From contig OX337235.1 of the NCBI GenBank assembly GCA_946965045.2, positions 1,178,001 through 1,242,000 of the forward strand: a stretch of DNA of 64,000 nucleotides. The letters run 5' to 3'. The position numbers and the translations under genes were made by a program. The stretch is from Epithemia pelagica. Lineage: Eukaryota; Bacillariophyta; Bacillariophyceae; Surirellales; Surirellaceae. Shown one piece after another: positions 47,288 through 57,919 of the stretch. A model generated the notes under the pieces. The model worked only from the letters and a program-made list of their open reading frames with translations, was not told the origin of the DNA and ran no database searches. The first letter of the stretch is position 1. Each line of letters starts with the position of its first letter.

Positions 47288-48664
47288 ATGCACAGAGCTC
47301 GACGACGCAGAAACCCTTCTCCAATCCGCCAAAGGGTTCTTGTCTTTGTCTCGGTTTCCCTTTTGGCGACGGTCTGCATTGCAGCGGTAGTTTCGACATT
47401 GACCCTTCTCGAGACCACTTCTATAGAGCAACTCCCAAGTCAATGGGAAACGAGGCCTCTTGATACTTTGCAAACTCGACAATCCGAGCCTATTCATGAG
47501 GAACTTGCAGTCAACCAGGAGTCTCCCTACCATCAAACCATTGACATTAACACACATCCAATGTCCCTCCTTCTAAGAAAACCAATCAGCAGTCAAGTCC
47601 ATATTTCTCCCCAAATACCTCATCGGCTGATTTTTACCCATGGCGAAAATATCTTGATCACGAAACGTCCGACGATCTTACATGACAATATTGATCGAAC
47701 AATTCGTTTGTACCGCGAGTTTTGGAACAACAATTCGTCGGCATCATCCAAGAATGCAACCGATGTTGCGGATCCGGTCTGGTTCTTGGATAACGAAGAA
47801 TGCCTCCGAGTCGTCGGTAAAGTGGAACCTCGTTTGGTTCCCTATTTTCAGCAAGAGGAACGAGGGGATTTCAAGGGCGACATTTGTCGAGTGGCAGCCT
47901 TGTACCTTCGTGGTGGATATTATTTTGATATTGACATGCAAGTCATTGAACCAGTACCTGTACCACCACACATATCTTTTGTGACGGCCCTGTCGGAAGT
48001 GAATCAACTGTTTTTTCAATCCATTCTGTTTTCCGAACCATTAAATCCGATTCTAAAGGAATCCATGGCACTCATGCTTTCTCACTATCAACGATGCGAA
48101 GGAGAACGTGCCCTGGTCCTGAAGTCTTCTGATCCCATCAGGACATTTCTCCAACTGGTCCAAACAGAACGAAGGAATCCGCCAATCGGTCATGTGTTTC
48201 CGACAGAAAATGACGAGTGGTATCTCAATGAAACAGAATCCATTCGAGATTTGGAACAGGGATATTCCAGTCATTCGAGAGATTGGATGCAAGGTGTCTT
48301 GTCTGCATGGCAAATGAGAAGAATCAATAGAATTCTGGGACCTCGGACACTCACAGAGGCCTATTTCAATGTTGTGTCAACAACAGAATCTCCTCAATCG
48401 TCCGAAACTATACAGATGCTCCAAGAGTCGTATTTGCATGACGTTCACAATGAACCATCATCATCCGTCTTGTACCCTGCTCTTGCACGGCAAGATCCAG
48501 CCGAGGGCATTGGTTGTAACTTTGTGGTTCACGACAAGGACCGTCACGTCCCCTACTTTTACAGCCGCCTGGTGGGTACGGACAAGTGCCAAATACCCGT
48601 TGTCAAAAAACGCCCTGTTTATGCGAATTACAAGGCGGGAACCCGTGTACGACTGAAACATTGA
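47288..48664 (+). CDS. GT32-type glycosyltransferase
   Basis: A 458-residue type II membrane protein, probably Golgi. The ATG at 47288 puts a basic tail (HRARRRRNPSPIRQR) directly before one membrane anchor (VLVFVSVSLLATVCIAAVVS). An upstream in-frame ATG near 47179 would add 36 residues and is less plausible. The catalytic domain has the family order of GT32 (Och1/alpha-1,4-galactosyltransferase-like): IPHRLIFTHGEN, then FKGDICRVAALYLRGGYYFDIDMQVIEP with the DxD metal/nucleotide-sugar motif (FDID). The C-terminal part holds GIGCNFVVHDKDRHVPYFYSRL. Donor sugar and acceptor cannot be told from this. Confidence 0.88.
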   Translation: MHRARRRRNPSPIRQRVLVFVSVSLLATVCIAAVVSTLTLLETTSIEQLPSQWETRPLDTLQTRQSEPIHEELAVNQESPYHQTIDINTHPMSLLLRKPISSQVHISPQIPHRLIFTHGENILITKRPTILHDNIDRTIRLYREFWNNNSSASSKNATDVADPVWFLDNEECLRVVGKVEPRLVPYFQQEERGDFKGDICRVAALYLRGGYYFDIDMQVIEPVPVPPHISFVTALSEVNQLFFQSILFSEPLNPILKESMALMLSHYQRCEGERALVLKSSDPIRTFLQLVQTERRNPPIGHVFPTENDEWYLNETESIRDLEQGYSSHSRDWMQGVLSAWQMRRINRILGPRTLTEAYFNVVSTTESPQSSETIQMLQESYLHDVHNEPSSSVLYPALARQDPAEGIGCNFVVHDKDRHVPYFYSRLVGTDKCQIPVVKKRPVYANYKAGTRVRLKH

Positions 48665-49041
48665 TCTGCGTCTGAACTAGCTCCCCTTGCACAGTATCGA
48701 CAACATCCAATGGGACACGGCCTGACTTCTGCAAATATAGACCGAAGACATTTCGTAGGTAAGGAACAGTACAGACGGTAGCCAAACACAGGTGCCAGGC
48801 TCAACGAAGACATATTGTCGGTTAGAAGGAATGGATGTGGTAATGATAGACCATTTATATGTTCTCCTTCAGTAGTAGGAGTAAGTTCGTGTTGGGAGCT
48901 GGTGGACAATGTATGAAGCGGTAGCATAGGTAGGCCATATCCATATTTTGACGGACTGGAGGCCAGACGGTCTTGGACCTTGTTTCGATTGTTAGCTCCA
49001 CAAACTGTTTGTGGCAACAGAGCAAGTAATTGACATTCACA
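48665..49041. other. intergenic, upstream of ribosomal protein S28
   Basis: 377 bases between two plus-strand genes, containing the 3' UTR of the glycosyltransferase and presumably the S28 promoter and leader. Minus-strand frames here are not supported. Confidence 0.5.
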
Positions 49042-49498
49042 ATGGTACGTGAAATCGGACGGCAAAGGATGGAGATTCTGTTTATGTGTCAGTGAAGTCG
49101 TATGAGTATCCTCCATCATAATCCGTTGGAAATGGAGGGATGAGTCGAAATTGGTTTGTCGTGTCCTTTGTTCGCTCTCTCCCATTCTTACCGCTTACCG
49201 TGTTACTATTTTTGTCTTGGACGATGTTGGATCCGATGAATGGGGCGCCATCCATGAACGAATACGAAACAAACACACTACTAATGTCTAACAGGATCAA
49301 CCTGTCAAATTGGCCAAAGTGAGCAAAGTGTTGGGTCGCACCGGAAACACGGGAAATGTGACACAAGTCCGTGTGGAATTTATGGAAGGTGGCAACACGA
49401 CGGGCCGAAGCATTGTCCGAAATGTCAAGGGACCCGTGAGAGAAGGAGATATTCTCTGTTTATTGGAATGGGAACGTGAGGCTCGTCGGCTGCGGTAA
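49042..49498 (+). CDS. RPS28: 40S ribosomal protein eS28, spliced
   Basis: A component of the small ribosomal subunit near the mRNA exit. The body is one exon, 49295-49498, encoding [17 protein letters not shown] and ending in EREARRLR, with the eS28 hallmark [13 protein letters not shown]. It opens right after an acceptor (CTAACAG, 49288-49294) in phase 0 and has no own ATG. A fitting first exon is the ATG at 49042-49044 directly followed by a donor GTACGT (49045). This gives a 250-bp intron and a 68-residue protein (M+67), the normal length. The first exon would then code only for Met. The LLEWERE block has Trp where most homologues have Ser. Exon 2 is certain; exon 1 is an inference. Confidence 0.72.
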
Positions 49499-50813
49499 AA
49501 TCGAATGGAACAACGAAGGAGCACGGCAGTATTGTTGCTTTGTGTCAATCGCCACGGGCAAATTACTTAAGGAAAAATCTACAACACAACATGACATGTT
49601 GAATGCAAAACAACCCAGTGAAATTGGAGATGGCGCTTTCATTTTCATATGTTTTTCGGGACGTTTTGAGAATACGCATTTTTGTAATGCTGGACTCCAT
49701 CCTCTGCTAGTCTATTGACTTGCGGATGAGCGAGAACCAGTATGGAGAATTGTTTCGGCTTTGTGAAATGTTTCTTGATCGACCATTGTGAATGGCTATG
49801 GTCAGGATTGTTTGTGGATTCTGGGCAGAAGTGTGTGTATTGTCAGTCGTTTCGTATGGTTGGCGCCTGGATTGTAGTTTCTAGAACGACGTCGTAGGTT
49901 CGTTCGTACATGATGATGCGCTGCTGTGTTGAGCATAAAAGGTTCTGTGGACTGGAGAATAGGAGGAGTTTGTTTCCATATATTGATTGATGCTCGTTTC
50001 ATGTCCAATCCCAGAGCCCAAGTGGATTGGAGAAACTTGCCTATTCTTTGTCCACGACAAAGGGCCGAACTATTCTCAGTGATGGAGTGTGGCTTGCTTC
50101 CCTTCTGTTCACAACAACTAGTCATGGATTGTCTTGCTTTGTGCAATGGAGGCAATCTCTTTGTTCCCGGCCATAGTAAAGCAAACAAGGATCGTATACC
50201 GAGAAAGCTATGGAGAAGTTAGTTCCTCGATCTCTATGGCGGCTACCCCAATCGTTTCCTGAAGAGAGAGTCGGCTCGACGATGCACTGCCCGCGCCTCT
50301 CAAAAGACACTTCCAAGCGTCGACGATGTATATAATTCTAATGTCAAAACTATAGATGGGTTCATCCGGACGCCTAGTTGTGTCGCATTGACACTGGGTC
50401 ATTCCACACTCCAAACCCCGAACCACACGACCAATGACCGCCTCGTGCCCTACACGGAAAACCCAACGACGATCGAGGCTTCAACGGAGAGGAGTCTTTG
50501 TTCTCGTTGGAAACCTTTTTGGCGGTGTATTGGGTGTCTTGTGTTGTGTCTCTCTCCCTCTCTGTGTGTAGTTGTCTTGGTTGTTGTTGTTATACTGTCC
50601 ACCATCATCCTTGTGTTCCAGGAGATTAACTCTGGAAGAAAAAGACCATTGCAATCGTTGTTGTGGAAAGTGAAGACTCCTTGCATCTGATTGGATCACG
50701 GAGTCCTTGGAACAGTGGTTGGCATCCTTGACTTGGTGGCACCAAAGGACTACTATCTCTTTGCGTGTTTTGGTTGAACTTGGAGCATTGCTTGAGAGAG
50801 AAAAACTGCAACC
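49499..50813. other. intergenic, nothing recognisable
   Basis: 1.3 kb before the ArfGAP gene. Short frames on both strands show no domain. Confidence 0.5.
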
Positions 50814-52548
50814 ATGGGCGACGATCAAAAAGAAATGAAAAAGCGCCTCAAGGTGCTCATGAATCGTCCGGAAAATCAAGTCTGCAGTGATTGTCCGGAA
50901 CGACAACCTCGATGGGCTTCTCTCATTGTACCGCCTCCTGGAGCACCCCCAGGGTCCTTACCCATTGGAGCCTTTTGTTGCCTCGAATGTTCCGGTTCCC
51001 ATCGACGACTCGGTGTCCACATTTCCTTTGTCCGGTCCATCAATCTCGATTCCTGTGAGTGTGGCGCAATCGCAAGTATACTGGAGGGTTGTGTCTGTGT
51101 GTGTTTGTTCTCATTTTATATCTCTCTGCCTGTCTCTCTACTTGTGTATGTGTGTATTTTACTTTTGTTTTGTGCGAATTGTAGGGAAGGAAAAGGAAGT
51201 TTTGGCCATGGAGAATGGAGGAAACACCAAAGTGAATGCGATTTTTGAAGCCCGTTTGAACGTGCCAAAACCATCCAATCAAGCTGATTTGCAAACACGC
51301 GAACGTTTTATTCGGGACAAGTATGAACGCCGCAAGTTTTATGACCCTGCCGCGTTTACCAAACTGGCGGCACAATTCACCACGAAAGCACAACCGCCCC
51401 CAGCAGCAAGACAGTCATCCGCGGCGGACATGGACATGCCACCCCTCAGTTCGGCACACCAAGCCAATCAGGCATTTGGCAATATGGGAGCACCGTCTGC
51501 TGCTGCGAAAAAGAGATTGGAATCGCGGAAATCGAGTGGTGTGGAAAGTACATCGTCAACGGCGGCTCGAGGCCGTGTGAGCGGACCGGCGTCTTCAGCG
51601 GCCCCAAAGACTCGCTCCAAATCGGTGGCAGCGCAACCGAAATCACAACCGGTAGGAGATTTGATTGACTTTAATGCTTCTTCCGATTCGTTTGGCAAAC
51701 CAAAGTCCAAACAAAAGAAAGCTCCCAGCACTGATCTCATGGGATTCCCCGACGATTGCATGTCGCAAGCCAGTAGTGGTACCAACAAAACCAGCTCACG
51801 AAAAAAGGCCAGTGGCAAGTCCAAAGGTCAAGATGAGTTTGCCGATTTTGCATCGGCGGCCAGCAATTCATCCAGTGGAGATTTTGGTGATTTTGCTTCG
51901 GCACCAGCAGCAGCGGCCAAAACGGCACCGAAAGCAACCGCCCCGAAAGCAACCGCTCCTAAAGCAGCAGCGGCGGCGAACACTACTTCTTCAACCAACA
52001 AGGCAAAAAATACATCGAGCGATTCCGCGCAAAGTATCATGTCTCTCTACAATACCAACCCTGGCAATGCACAAGGATTTGGTGCCAATGGTGGCATGGC
52101 TGCCATGAACAATAGTGCTTTGAACAATAGCATGGGCAATATGTCCACCATGATGCAACAAATGAGCATTCAAAACAACAACAACAACAACGCTGCGAAT
52201 AGTATGGCGGCTGCCAACACGGCCATGTCTCCCAACTCTATGCAACAGCAAGCCATGATGTATCAACAACACATGATGCGATTACAACAAATGCAACGGC
52301 AACAAAATGTGGGTGTCATGATGATGATGCACGGCAATAATAATAACAATAGTATGAACGGAGGCATGAATCCCATGGGTGGTGGCAACACTAACATGCC
52401 CTTTCCCAATTTGCAAATTCCGACACCGCAACCAATGGGTGGCATGCCAGCAGCCGCTGCCAGACCCACCACCGGTGCCCAACCCAACAAGGCTCCGGCG
52501 GCCGCTGCCGATCCCTTTGCTTCCCTTTCGGCACGTCAAGGATTTTAA
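50814..52548 (+). CDS. ArfGAP-domain protein (SMAP/AGE2-like), one intron
   Basis: A GTPase-activating protein for Arf in vesicle traffic. Exon 1 is 50814-51054 and exon 2 is 51185-52548, joined by a 130-bp intron with GTGAGT donor and TTGTAG acceptor; the split codon becomes Trp in NLDSW. The product has 534 residues. The N-terminal zinc finger has Cys at 24, 27, 56 and 59 and the Arg finger in SHRRLGVH (R64). The second Cys pair is 28 residues from the first, while the family norm is about 16, owing to a Pro-rich insertion (VPPPGAPPGSLP). The C-terminal half is low-complexity: Ala/Lys-rich, with DFADFASAA and DFGDFASAP motifs that may bind adaptor ears or clathrin-coat proteins, then Gln/Asn/Met-rich runs. 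The exon 1 frame without splicing ends at 51248. Confidence 0.92.
51055..51184 (+). other. intron of the ArfGAP gene
   Basis: Starts GTGAGTG and ends TTGTAG; T-rich before the acceptor. Splicing restores the conserved NLDSW-KEKEVLAMENGGN block. Confidence 0.9.
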
Positions 52549-52623
52549 AAGGTTTTAGACACTCACTCAATGTGTTACGATCTCTTTCTCTACTAGGTGC
52601 GTTGAATGAAAGTACTAGCGTTA

Positions 52624-53604
52624 TCAGGATGACTTTGGAAGGCGACGTTCCAGCTCATCGACAATCCTCGAAATAGGTGCCGTATCAATCCACACAGTTC
52701 CTGGACCACGAATGAGGACAAGTCTTTGTTGCCTCACAAATGCAACCTTGCTGATTTGTCGTGATTGCACAGCCTCCAACTCCATCTGGTCTGTCATGGC
52801 AACCCACGCTCCTGGAAAGATTCGAAGGGTTTCACCTTGTTTGATTTCCTTGGCTATAATGTTGCCAGACCCGGCCAAATACACTGTCCCTTGTGCTCTC
52901 GTAATGCGCTCCATTTTAAGGAACGAGAGAGCCAACCCCTTGAGTCGAGTGCGTTCAAAGTCCAATGCCACGTCATTGGGAGCCGCCAAAAAGCTGCCGG
53001 TATTGCCAACAATGGCACCTCCATAGTCTTGGAGACGAATGGGCACAATGCGACTGGGAAATTCCGGTGCCACACCGACATGAGCACTTGTGGAGGACAA
53101 GGTGTTGGTATAAACAGTGACATAGGGTTTGACGCCTTGTACCGCACGTCGAAAGGTACTTCCTCCCCGTGTCTCGATCGAGGATTCCACTCCATCTGTC
53201 ATGTACAGGATTGTCCGAATGTCACAAATCACTTTTCCTCCTGGTGGCAGCGTAATGTCCAACATTTCGGCGTTGGATGGTCCTTCAATCACAATGGCGT
53301 CAATGTCTTGGTGGTGATCACTGCACGGCGACATGGCGGCAGCAGGGTCATTGTTCAATGCAAACAAGAGTGCTGCGACGATTGCCATTGATCTTAAATC
53401 GACAACCTTTCCAATTCGGAGGTTAGCATTGTCTTCCTTTCGACCAAACAAACATTTTTGAAATCGCTTGGCAGCGTTGTGGATGGTATCTTGAGTATTC
53501 TGGACGACGCTCAATGTGCCGTTTCCCAGAAAGGATCTTGTCCTGCAGGTGCTCTTCCCGTTTTGGGAGAGCAGAAGAGAAACGACCAATCCATACCAAA
53601 TCAT
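52624..53604 (-). CDS. AIM24-family protein
   Basis: A 326-residue protein of the AIM24 (DUF124) family, beta-sandwich proteins that in yeast act in mitochondrial inner membrane organisation. The family pattern is seen as LPPGGKVICDIRTILYMTDGVE, RGGSTFRRAV, GTVYLAGSGNIIAKEIKQGETLRIFPGAWVAMT and IRGPGTVWIDT. The first 90 residues hold a hydrophobic start and a second hydrophobic segment (AIVAALLFALNN) ending in AAA, which would fit an organelle targeting region; a plastid route is possible. It is convergent with the ArfGAP gene, 75 bp apart. Confidence 0.82.
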   Translation of the reverse strand: MIWYGLVVSLLLSQNGKSTCRTRSFLGNGTLSVVQNTQDTIHNAAKRFQKCLFGRKEDNANLRIGKVVDLRSMAIVAALLFALNNDPAAAMSPCSDHHQDIDAIVIEGPSNAEMLDITLPPGGKVICDIRTILYMTDGVESSIETRGGSTFRRAVQGVKPYVTVYTNTLSSTSAHVGVAPEFPSRIVPIRLQDYGGAIVGNTGSFLAAPNDVALDFERTRLKGLALSFLKMERITRAQGTVYLAGSGNIIAKEIKQGETLRIFPGAWVAMTDQMELEAVQSRQISKVAFVRQQRLVLIRGPGTVWIDTAPISRIVDELERRLPKSS

Positions 53605-54330
53605 GGTTCACGCACAAAATGTACCAAGCACAAGAATACCCATTGGTATTGGTAGGAATCTTGATCCAAGTGGTTCCTTACACGACATCGAGATTTGAGA
53701 CATGGATTAGTGGGGATGGGTGCAAGCTTTCACGCGTCACCCTGCGCGATGCATTCGTCTGTCCGGTAACCGGCAACGCGATTGCTAATGACCACATGAG
53801 CAAATGAAAGCCTATTGTCCCCTCTCTCTCGATCTAGCCGAGAACTTCGATGATAGACAGTTCTTTCATCACGGTACAATTAGCGAGGGTCGACGATGCA
53901 GGTTCTTTCACATATGAGGAGTGCATCCACGACCAGCGCCGCATAAGGCAAAATACGGATCTACAGCACATCCCTTCCCAACAGACACCACATGCATGAT
54001 ACCACTTCGGTGCGCATCGAAGCCATTGATAGAGTTCAGTTGCCGTTTCCACCCTATATCACTTCGCCTCTTGTGCCACGTTCCATAAATCTCGAGAGAG
54101 CGCGTAACCCACAGAAATGACAAGCCTTAGAAAAAGTTCTTTATACGCGTTTCTATGATCGCAAACTCTAACAACCATTCATGGTGACAGTGCGTGCGGC
54201 TGTTCCGTGACGAACCAAAATTCCACACCGTAAGAACAAGTGTGTGGCAGGAAAGCGTTCCAAAGGACAATTTGGAAATGCTCCAAAATCAAACCAAAAG
54301 AAAGACCACAAGTGTGTGGTGGGAAATCCT
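53605..54330. other. intergenic
   Basis: 726 bases upstream of the AIM24 gene and downstream of the F-box gene; nothing recognisable. Confidence 0.5.
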
Positions 54331-56420
54331 CTAATTATCCAGAATGGCCCGAATGCGTCCCGTTCCAGAGGATTCCAGTCGGTTTTGTTGCATGGTGATT
54401 CCCCGGGCATTCCTCGAGGGAATTTCCAATTGAAAAGAACCATTGCCCTGCAAGTCCGAGTCACGCAGCAACAAAGTAGCATTGTCGGTCGAAACGGCCG
54501 TAATCCCCGTTAATGTGTTGTTACTGACATTGCAATCGAGAATTTCGGCAACCCCTTGTTCCAGGTAGATTCCAGAATGGTTGCGCGCAATACCACCATT
54601 TCGACGGGCTCGGCCTCGAGATCCCAGACCATTGCGAAGAACGTCACTGGTGGAAAGCGAGGCTTGTGTACCTCGTCCGCCAATGTAGACTCCCGTGGCC
54701 GCGCAATCGTAAACGCTTGAGTCTTTCAAAGTCAACTGGCCGCCGTCAATGGTAACGACACCTCGGCCACTTTTACTGGTCACACGCAATCCACTCAAAT
54801 TCGCCACAGGCAGCTCTTCTCGTGGCAAAACAGGCGGTGGACCTCTTTGTTCTGGTTGTGGCGGTTGAATCTGGATTGCGGCATTGCCATTCCAAATATC
54901 GAGACCATTCGAGGAGTGTTCAATGTCCAGGTTTTCTGCCGCAAAGTGTCCCCTCTGGACGCGAATGGCTGGTTGATTGAGCCGACTACTTCTCATGACA
55001 ATGGTCGCACGCGTTGGTACAGGTGGCAGTTGCATCGTCGTACACTCCGGTTCCGAAACTACGGATTCCTCGTCTTCCTCCATAGCCGCGTCATTGTATG
55101 ACGTTCCGGTGCACAAAATCAACTTCAATAGTGCTTTCCCTCTGCGTTTCTTGGTTTTGCGTTCGACGGTGCAAGCTGAACCAGCATCGCTGCTAATGAG
55201 TTCAGGAGGCGGTTGATAGATATTATCGGGTAGCATCATGGAGGCAACGGTAACTTTGTGTTGGGGAGTTCGATCCACTTGAATTGGTTCTTTGATCACA
55301 TATTTTCCTGGTCGCAACCAAACTCGAACATTTTCGCCAGTGTTGGCATCCAGTGCTCTGTGAACGGTCTTGTAATCTACTGGTACACAGGGATTTTCAC
55401 GGTAATATTGCTGAGAAACAAGTCTAGGTGAGAAATTGCAAGCTTTTTTCGAAATAGACGAAAAAGATCAATTTAGCGCTGATTTCTTACCTTCCAGGAA
55501 GCAGGCTCTTCATTTCCAGGAGTCCACTAAACAAGAAAACCAAACAAGCGAATTATTGTCAGATAGGAAGGGCAGTTACAAGGCTCGAAATTGCTCTCAT
55601 TCCAATTTACCTTGTAGAGATCTTGACACATAATTCTCCAAGTAGCCTCATTTCCAATTGTTTTGAACCAGAACCGATTCACCCCTTGCAACTGCTGGGT
55701 CAATTGAGGTCCGCAAAAGGCCAAAACATGAGGGAGAACATCGGTCGGACAAGCCACGGTCAACCACTGTAAAACATTCAACTTTTCGTAGGGTTGTTTC
55801 GTCTTGAAGCCACTCGACGACATTTGAAACAAAATGACTTCGTCGTCATCGTCCGAATTTTCCGTCATGTCCATGCGAGACTGCGAAAAGAGGGTGGACA
55901 TGGTCGATTGGCGCCGAAAGCGATTCCAGGGAAGTTTGGCGTCGGCCGCCTCCGCCATGCCTGGTTTGGATAGAGGTGCAATGCGAGAGCCCGGCACGGA
56001 CGGTGCAAACGGAATCAATCGATTCGAAAGGGTCGCCGATCTCGACCGCTGCAAGGGTTGACGACTGGATCGACTGCTGTTCATGGGTTCGTTGGAAACA
56101 CGAAACGAGCTGCTTCGGGAAGGTCTGGCAATCAATCGCGAAACCAAGGATTTCGCCTTCTTTCGCAACACGACGGGTCGTGGTGCCTGTTGCGAGGCAG
56201 ATTCTGGTACGCCGTTTAGAGGAGGACCCACGAGAATCGAGGAGGATGTACTGGGAGCAACCGACGATGATTCTGCAGCACTATCGTCTTGTGCCGCGGC
56301 CGTTTCTTCTGCTGCTCGTGTGACTGGGCTGGTGGAAGCTTCGAGGGGTGCTGGAAAACTCTCGTCGGTAGGAAGAATGGATGTTGTGGATGATGATGTT
56401 GTAGCAACCGCTGCCGACAT
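54331..56420 (-). CDS. F-box protein with C-terminal right-handed beta-helix, two introns
   Basis: One gene in three exons: 56420-55611, 55526-55491 and 55410-54331. Introns are 84 bp (55527-55610) and 80 bp (55411-55490), both GT-AG and phase 0, so the joined frame codes for 641 residues. The middle exon codes for only 12 residues. The start is the ATG at 56420 (MSAAVATT). Residues 1-200 are Ser/Pro/Arg-rich. An F-box lies around 220-270 (PTDVLPHVLAFCG...GVNRFWFKTIGNEATWRIMCQDLYK). From about 285 onward, VHRALDAN...VWLRPGKY begins a parallel beta-helix of CASH/PbH1-type repeats (for example GVVTIDGGQLTLKDSSVYDC, GIYLEQGVAEILDCNVSNN). The pairing resembles FBXO11-type substrate adaptors of SCF ubiquitin ligases. 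Confidence 0.85.
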
Positions 56421-57919
56421 GCTCTTCACACAATTTCAGAAGGGTGACTCTATCAAAGGCGAAAAATGGCGCGAGGTTTTGAATTCGGTCCAGAGTAACT
56501 GTGAGAGGATGCGACAATCAATGTATGTGTGACAGCCAAGCAATGCAACAAGGATAGGAGAAAGGATTAGATGAGAAAGATAATGAGGCTGTCTTGGCTT
56601 GGATGGAAACGGTTCGTTTACGAGTCGGTCAATCGAGTAACCTTTCGCAATGACACACCAAGACGAGTGAGAATGAGGTTGATTCTGATGTTTGCACACA
56701 ATCTGTCGTAGGTTCGCCCTCATTCGATTCGACTATCACGAGACATTCCGTTTGCGGCCGTTTCCCACTCGTTCGTGGATCCTGTCTCGAATTCTGCCAA
56801 TGTACTCTTTAGTCTACAGTTCCCCGGCTCCAGAAAAGTGGGGAGCAAAAGTTCACTCGGTTCTCGCCGATCAAACCGCTTGCGTGCCGCATAGTTAAAA
56901 AATGAATGCGACCGCGAATGAAACAAATACGGCTGGCTGGCGTGATTCTTAAGTGTTTCTACACCGTTGCACGATTCCTTAAAACCAATGGATTTGAAAT
57001 CTCCCGATCGAGTGTACTCCGAGACTGGCAGGCGTGAAAACACGTACTCCTATGTATAGGCTGACATACTCACGAGGAGATATCCTCGAGAAAGAGATGC
57101 CAGGGACTGACCCATTACTCCCCCATTCCGCAACCGTTGGATAACTGTCCATTTCAGCATGCGTACTACGCCCTGCTACCTACCCTACCTGCTGCGATCG
57201 ATCGGTAGTCCGTAGCATATCAATCCAAAATGTCAATAGCGGAACAAGAGGGACCGGTTCGACGATGGGGAACACGATAATATATCAATGTGCAGAAGGG
57301 GGTTCACTTTGTAAAGGGTGGACAAGTCACGAATCGGCCATCCGGACTTGGGAAAACCACTTCATCACTCGCTCACCCAGCGCGGTGTTTGGAGTCCCAA
57401 CGTCTCCAACACTACGAACAATGAGATGCTTCTCACCAAGTGAAGAACTCTGATACATCGTCTTTCCAACCTCACCATTGACTGAAAACGAAACACGAAG
57501 ACTGCAAAGCGAATTTCAAAGCTTCCAGCGAAGTCTTTGGAAAACTAGGCGAACAATTGTTGGGAATCATCATTTGGGTTCTTGCTACCTTACAACTCCC
57601 ATGGCAGCTGATAGATTGTTTCTTGGTTACTGCCTACCTAGGATTTCTCGTTTCTCCACGACAAACGCCGCTCTCCTCGACTTCCTGCTTGTTGGAACCA
57701 AGAACCTACTTGTGCATCATAAGTCTACCTAGAGGTGGTGCAATGCAACAATCCAACATCATCATGGATCTATCCAGTGCCTACACCATGTGAAGCAGAT
57801 TGTTGCCGGTGGATTGACAAATATATGGCTATTGGTTTCTTTTTACATATGAATTCTTGTGGCTAACTACTGTCCCAGCTATTGAGGATCACTCTGTTTC
57901 ATCAGGATGTTGCTCTGTC
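56421..57919. other. intergenic, nothing recognisable
   Basis: 1.5 kb between two minus-strand genes. Frames up to about 107 codons lack any domain. Confidence 0.5.
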
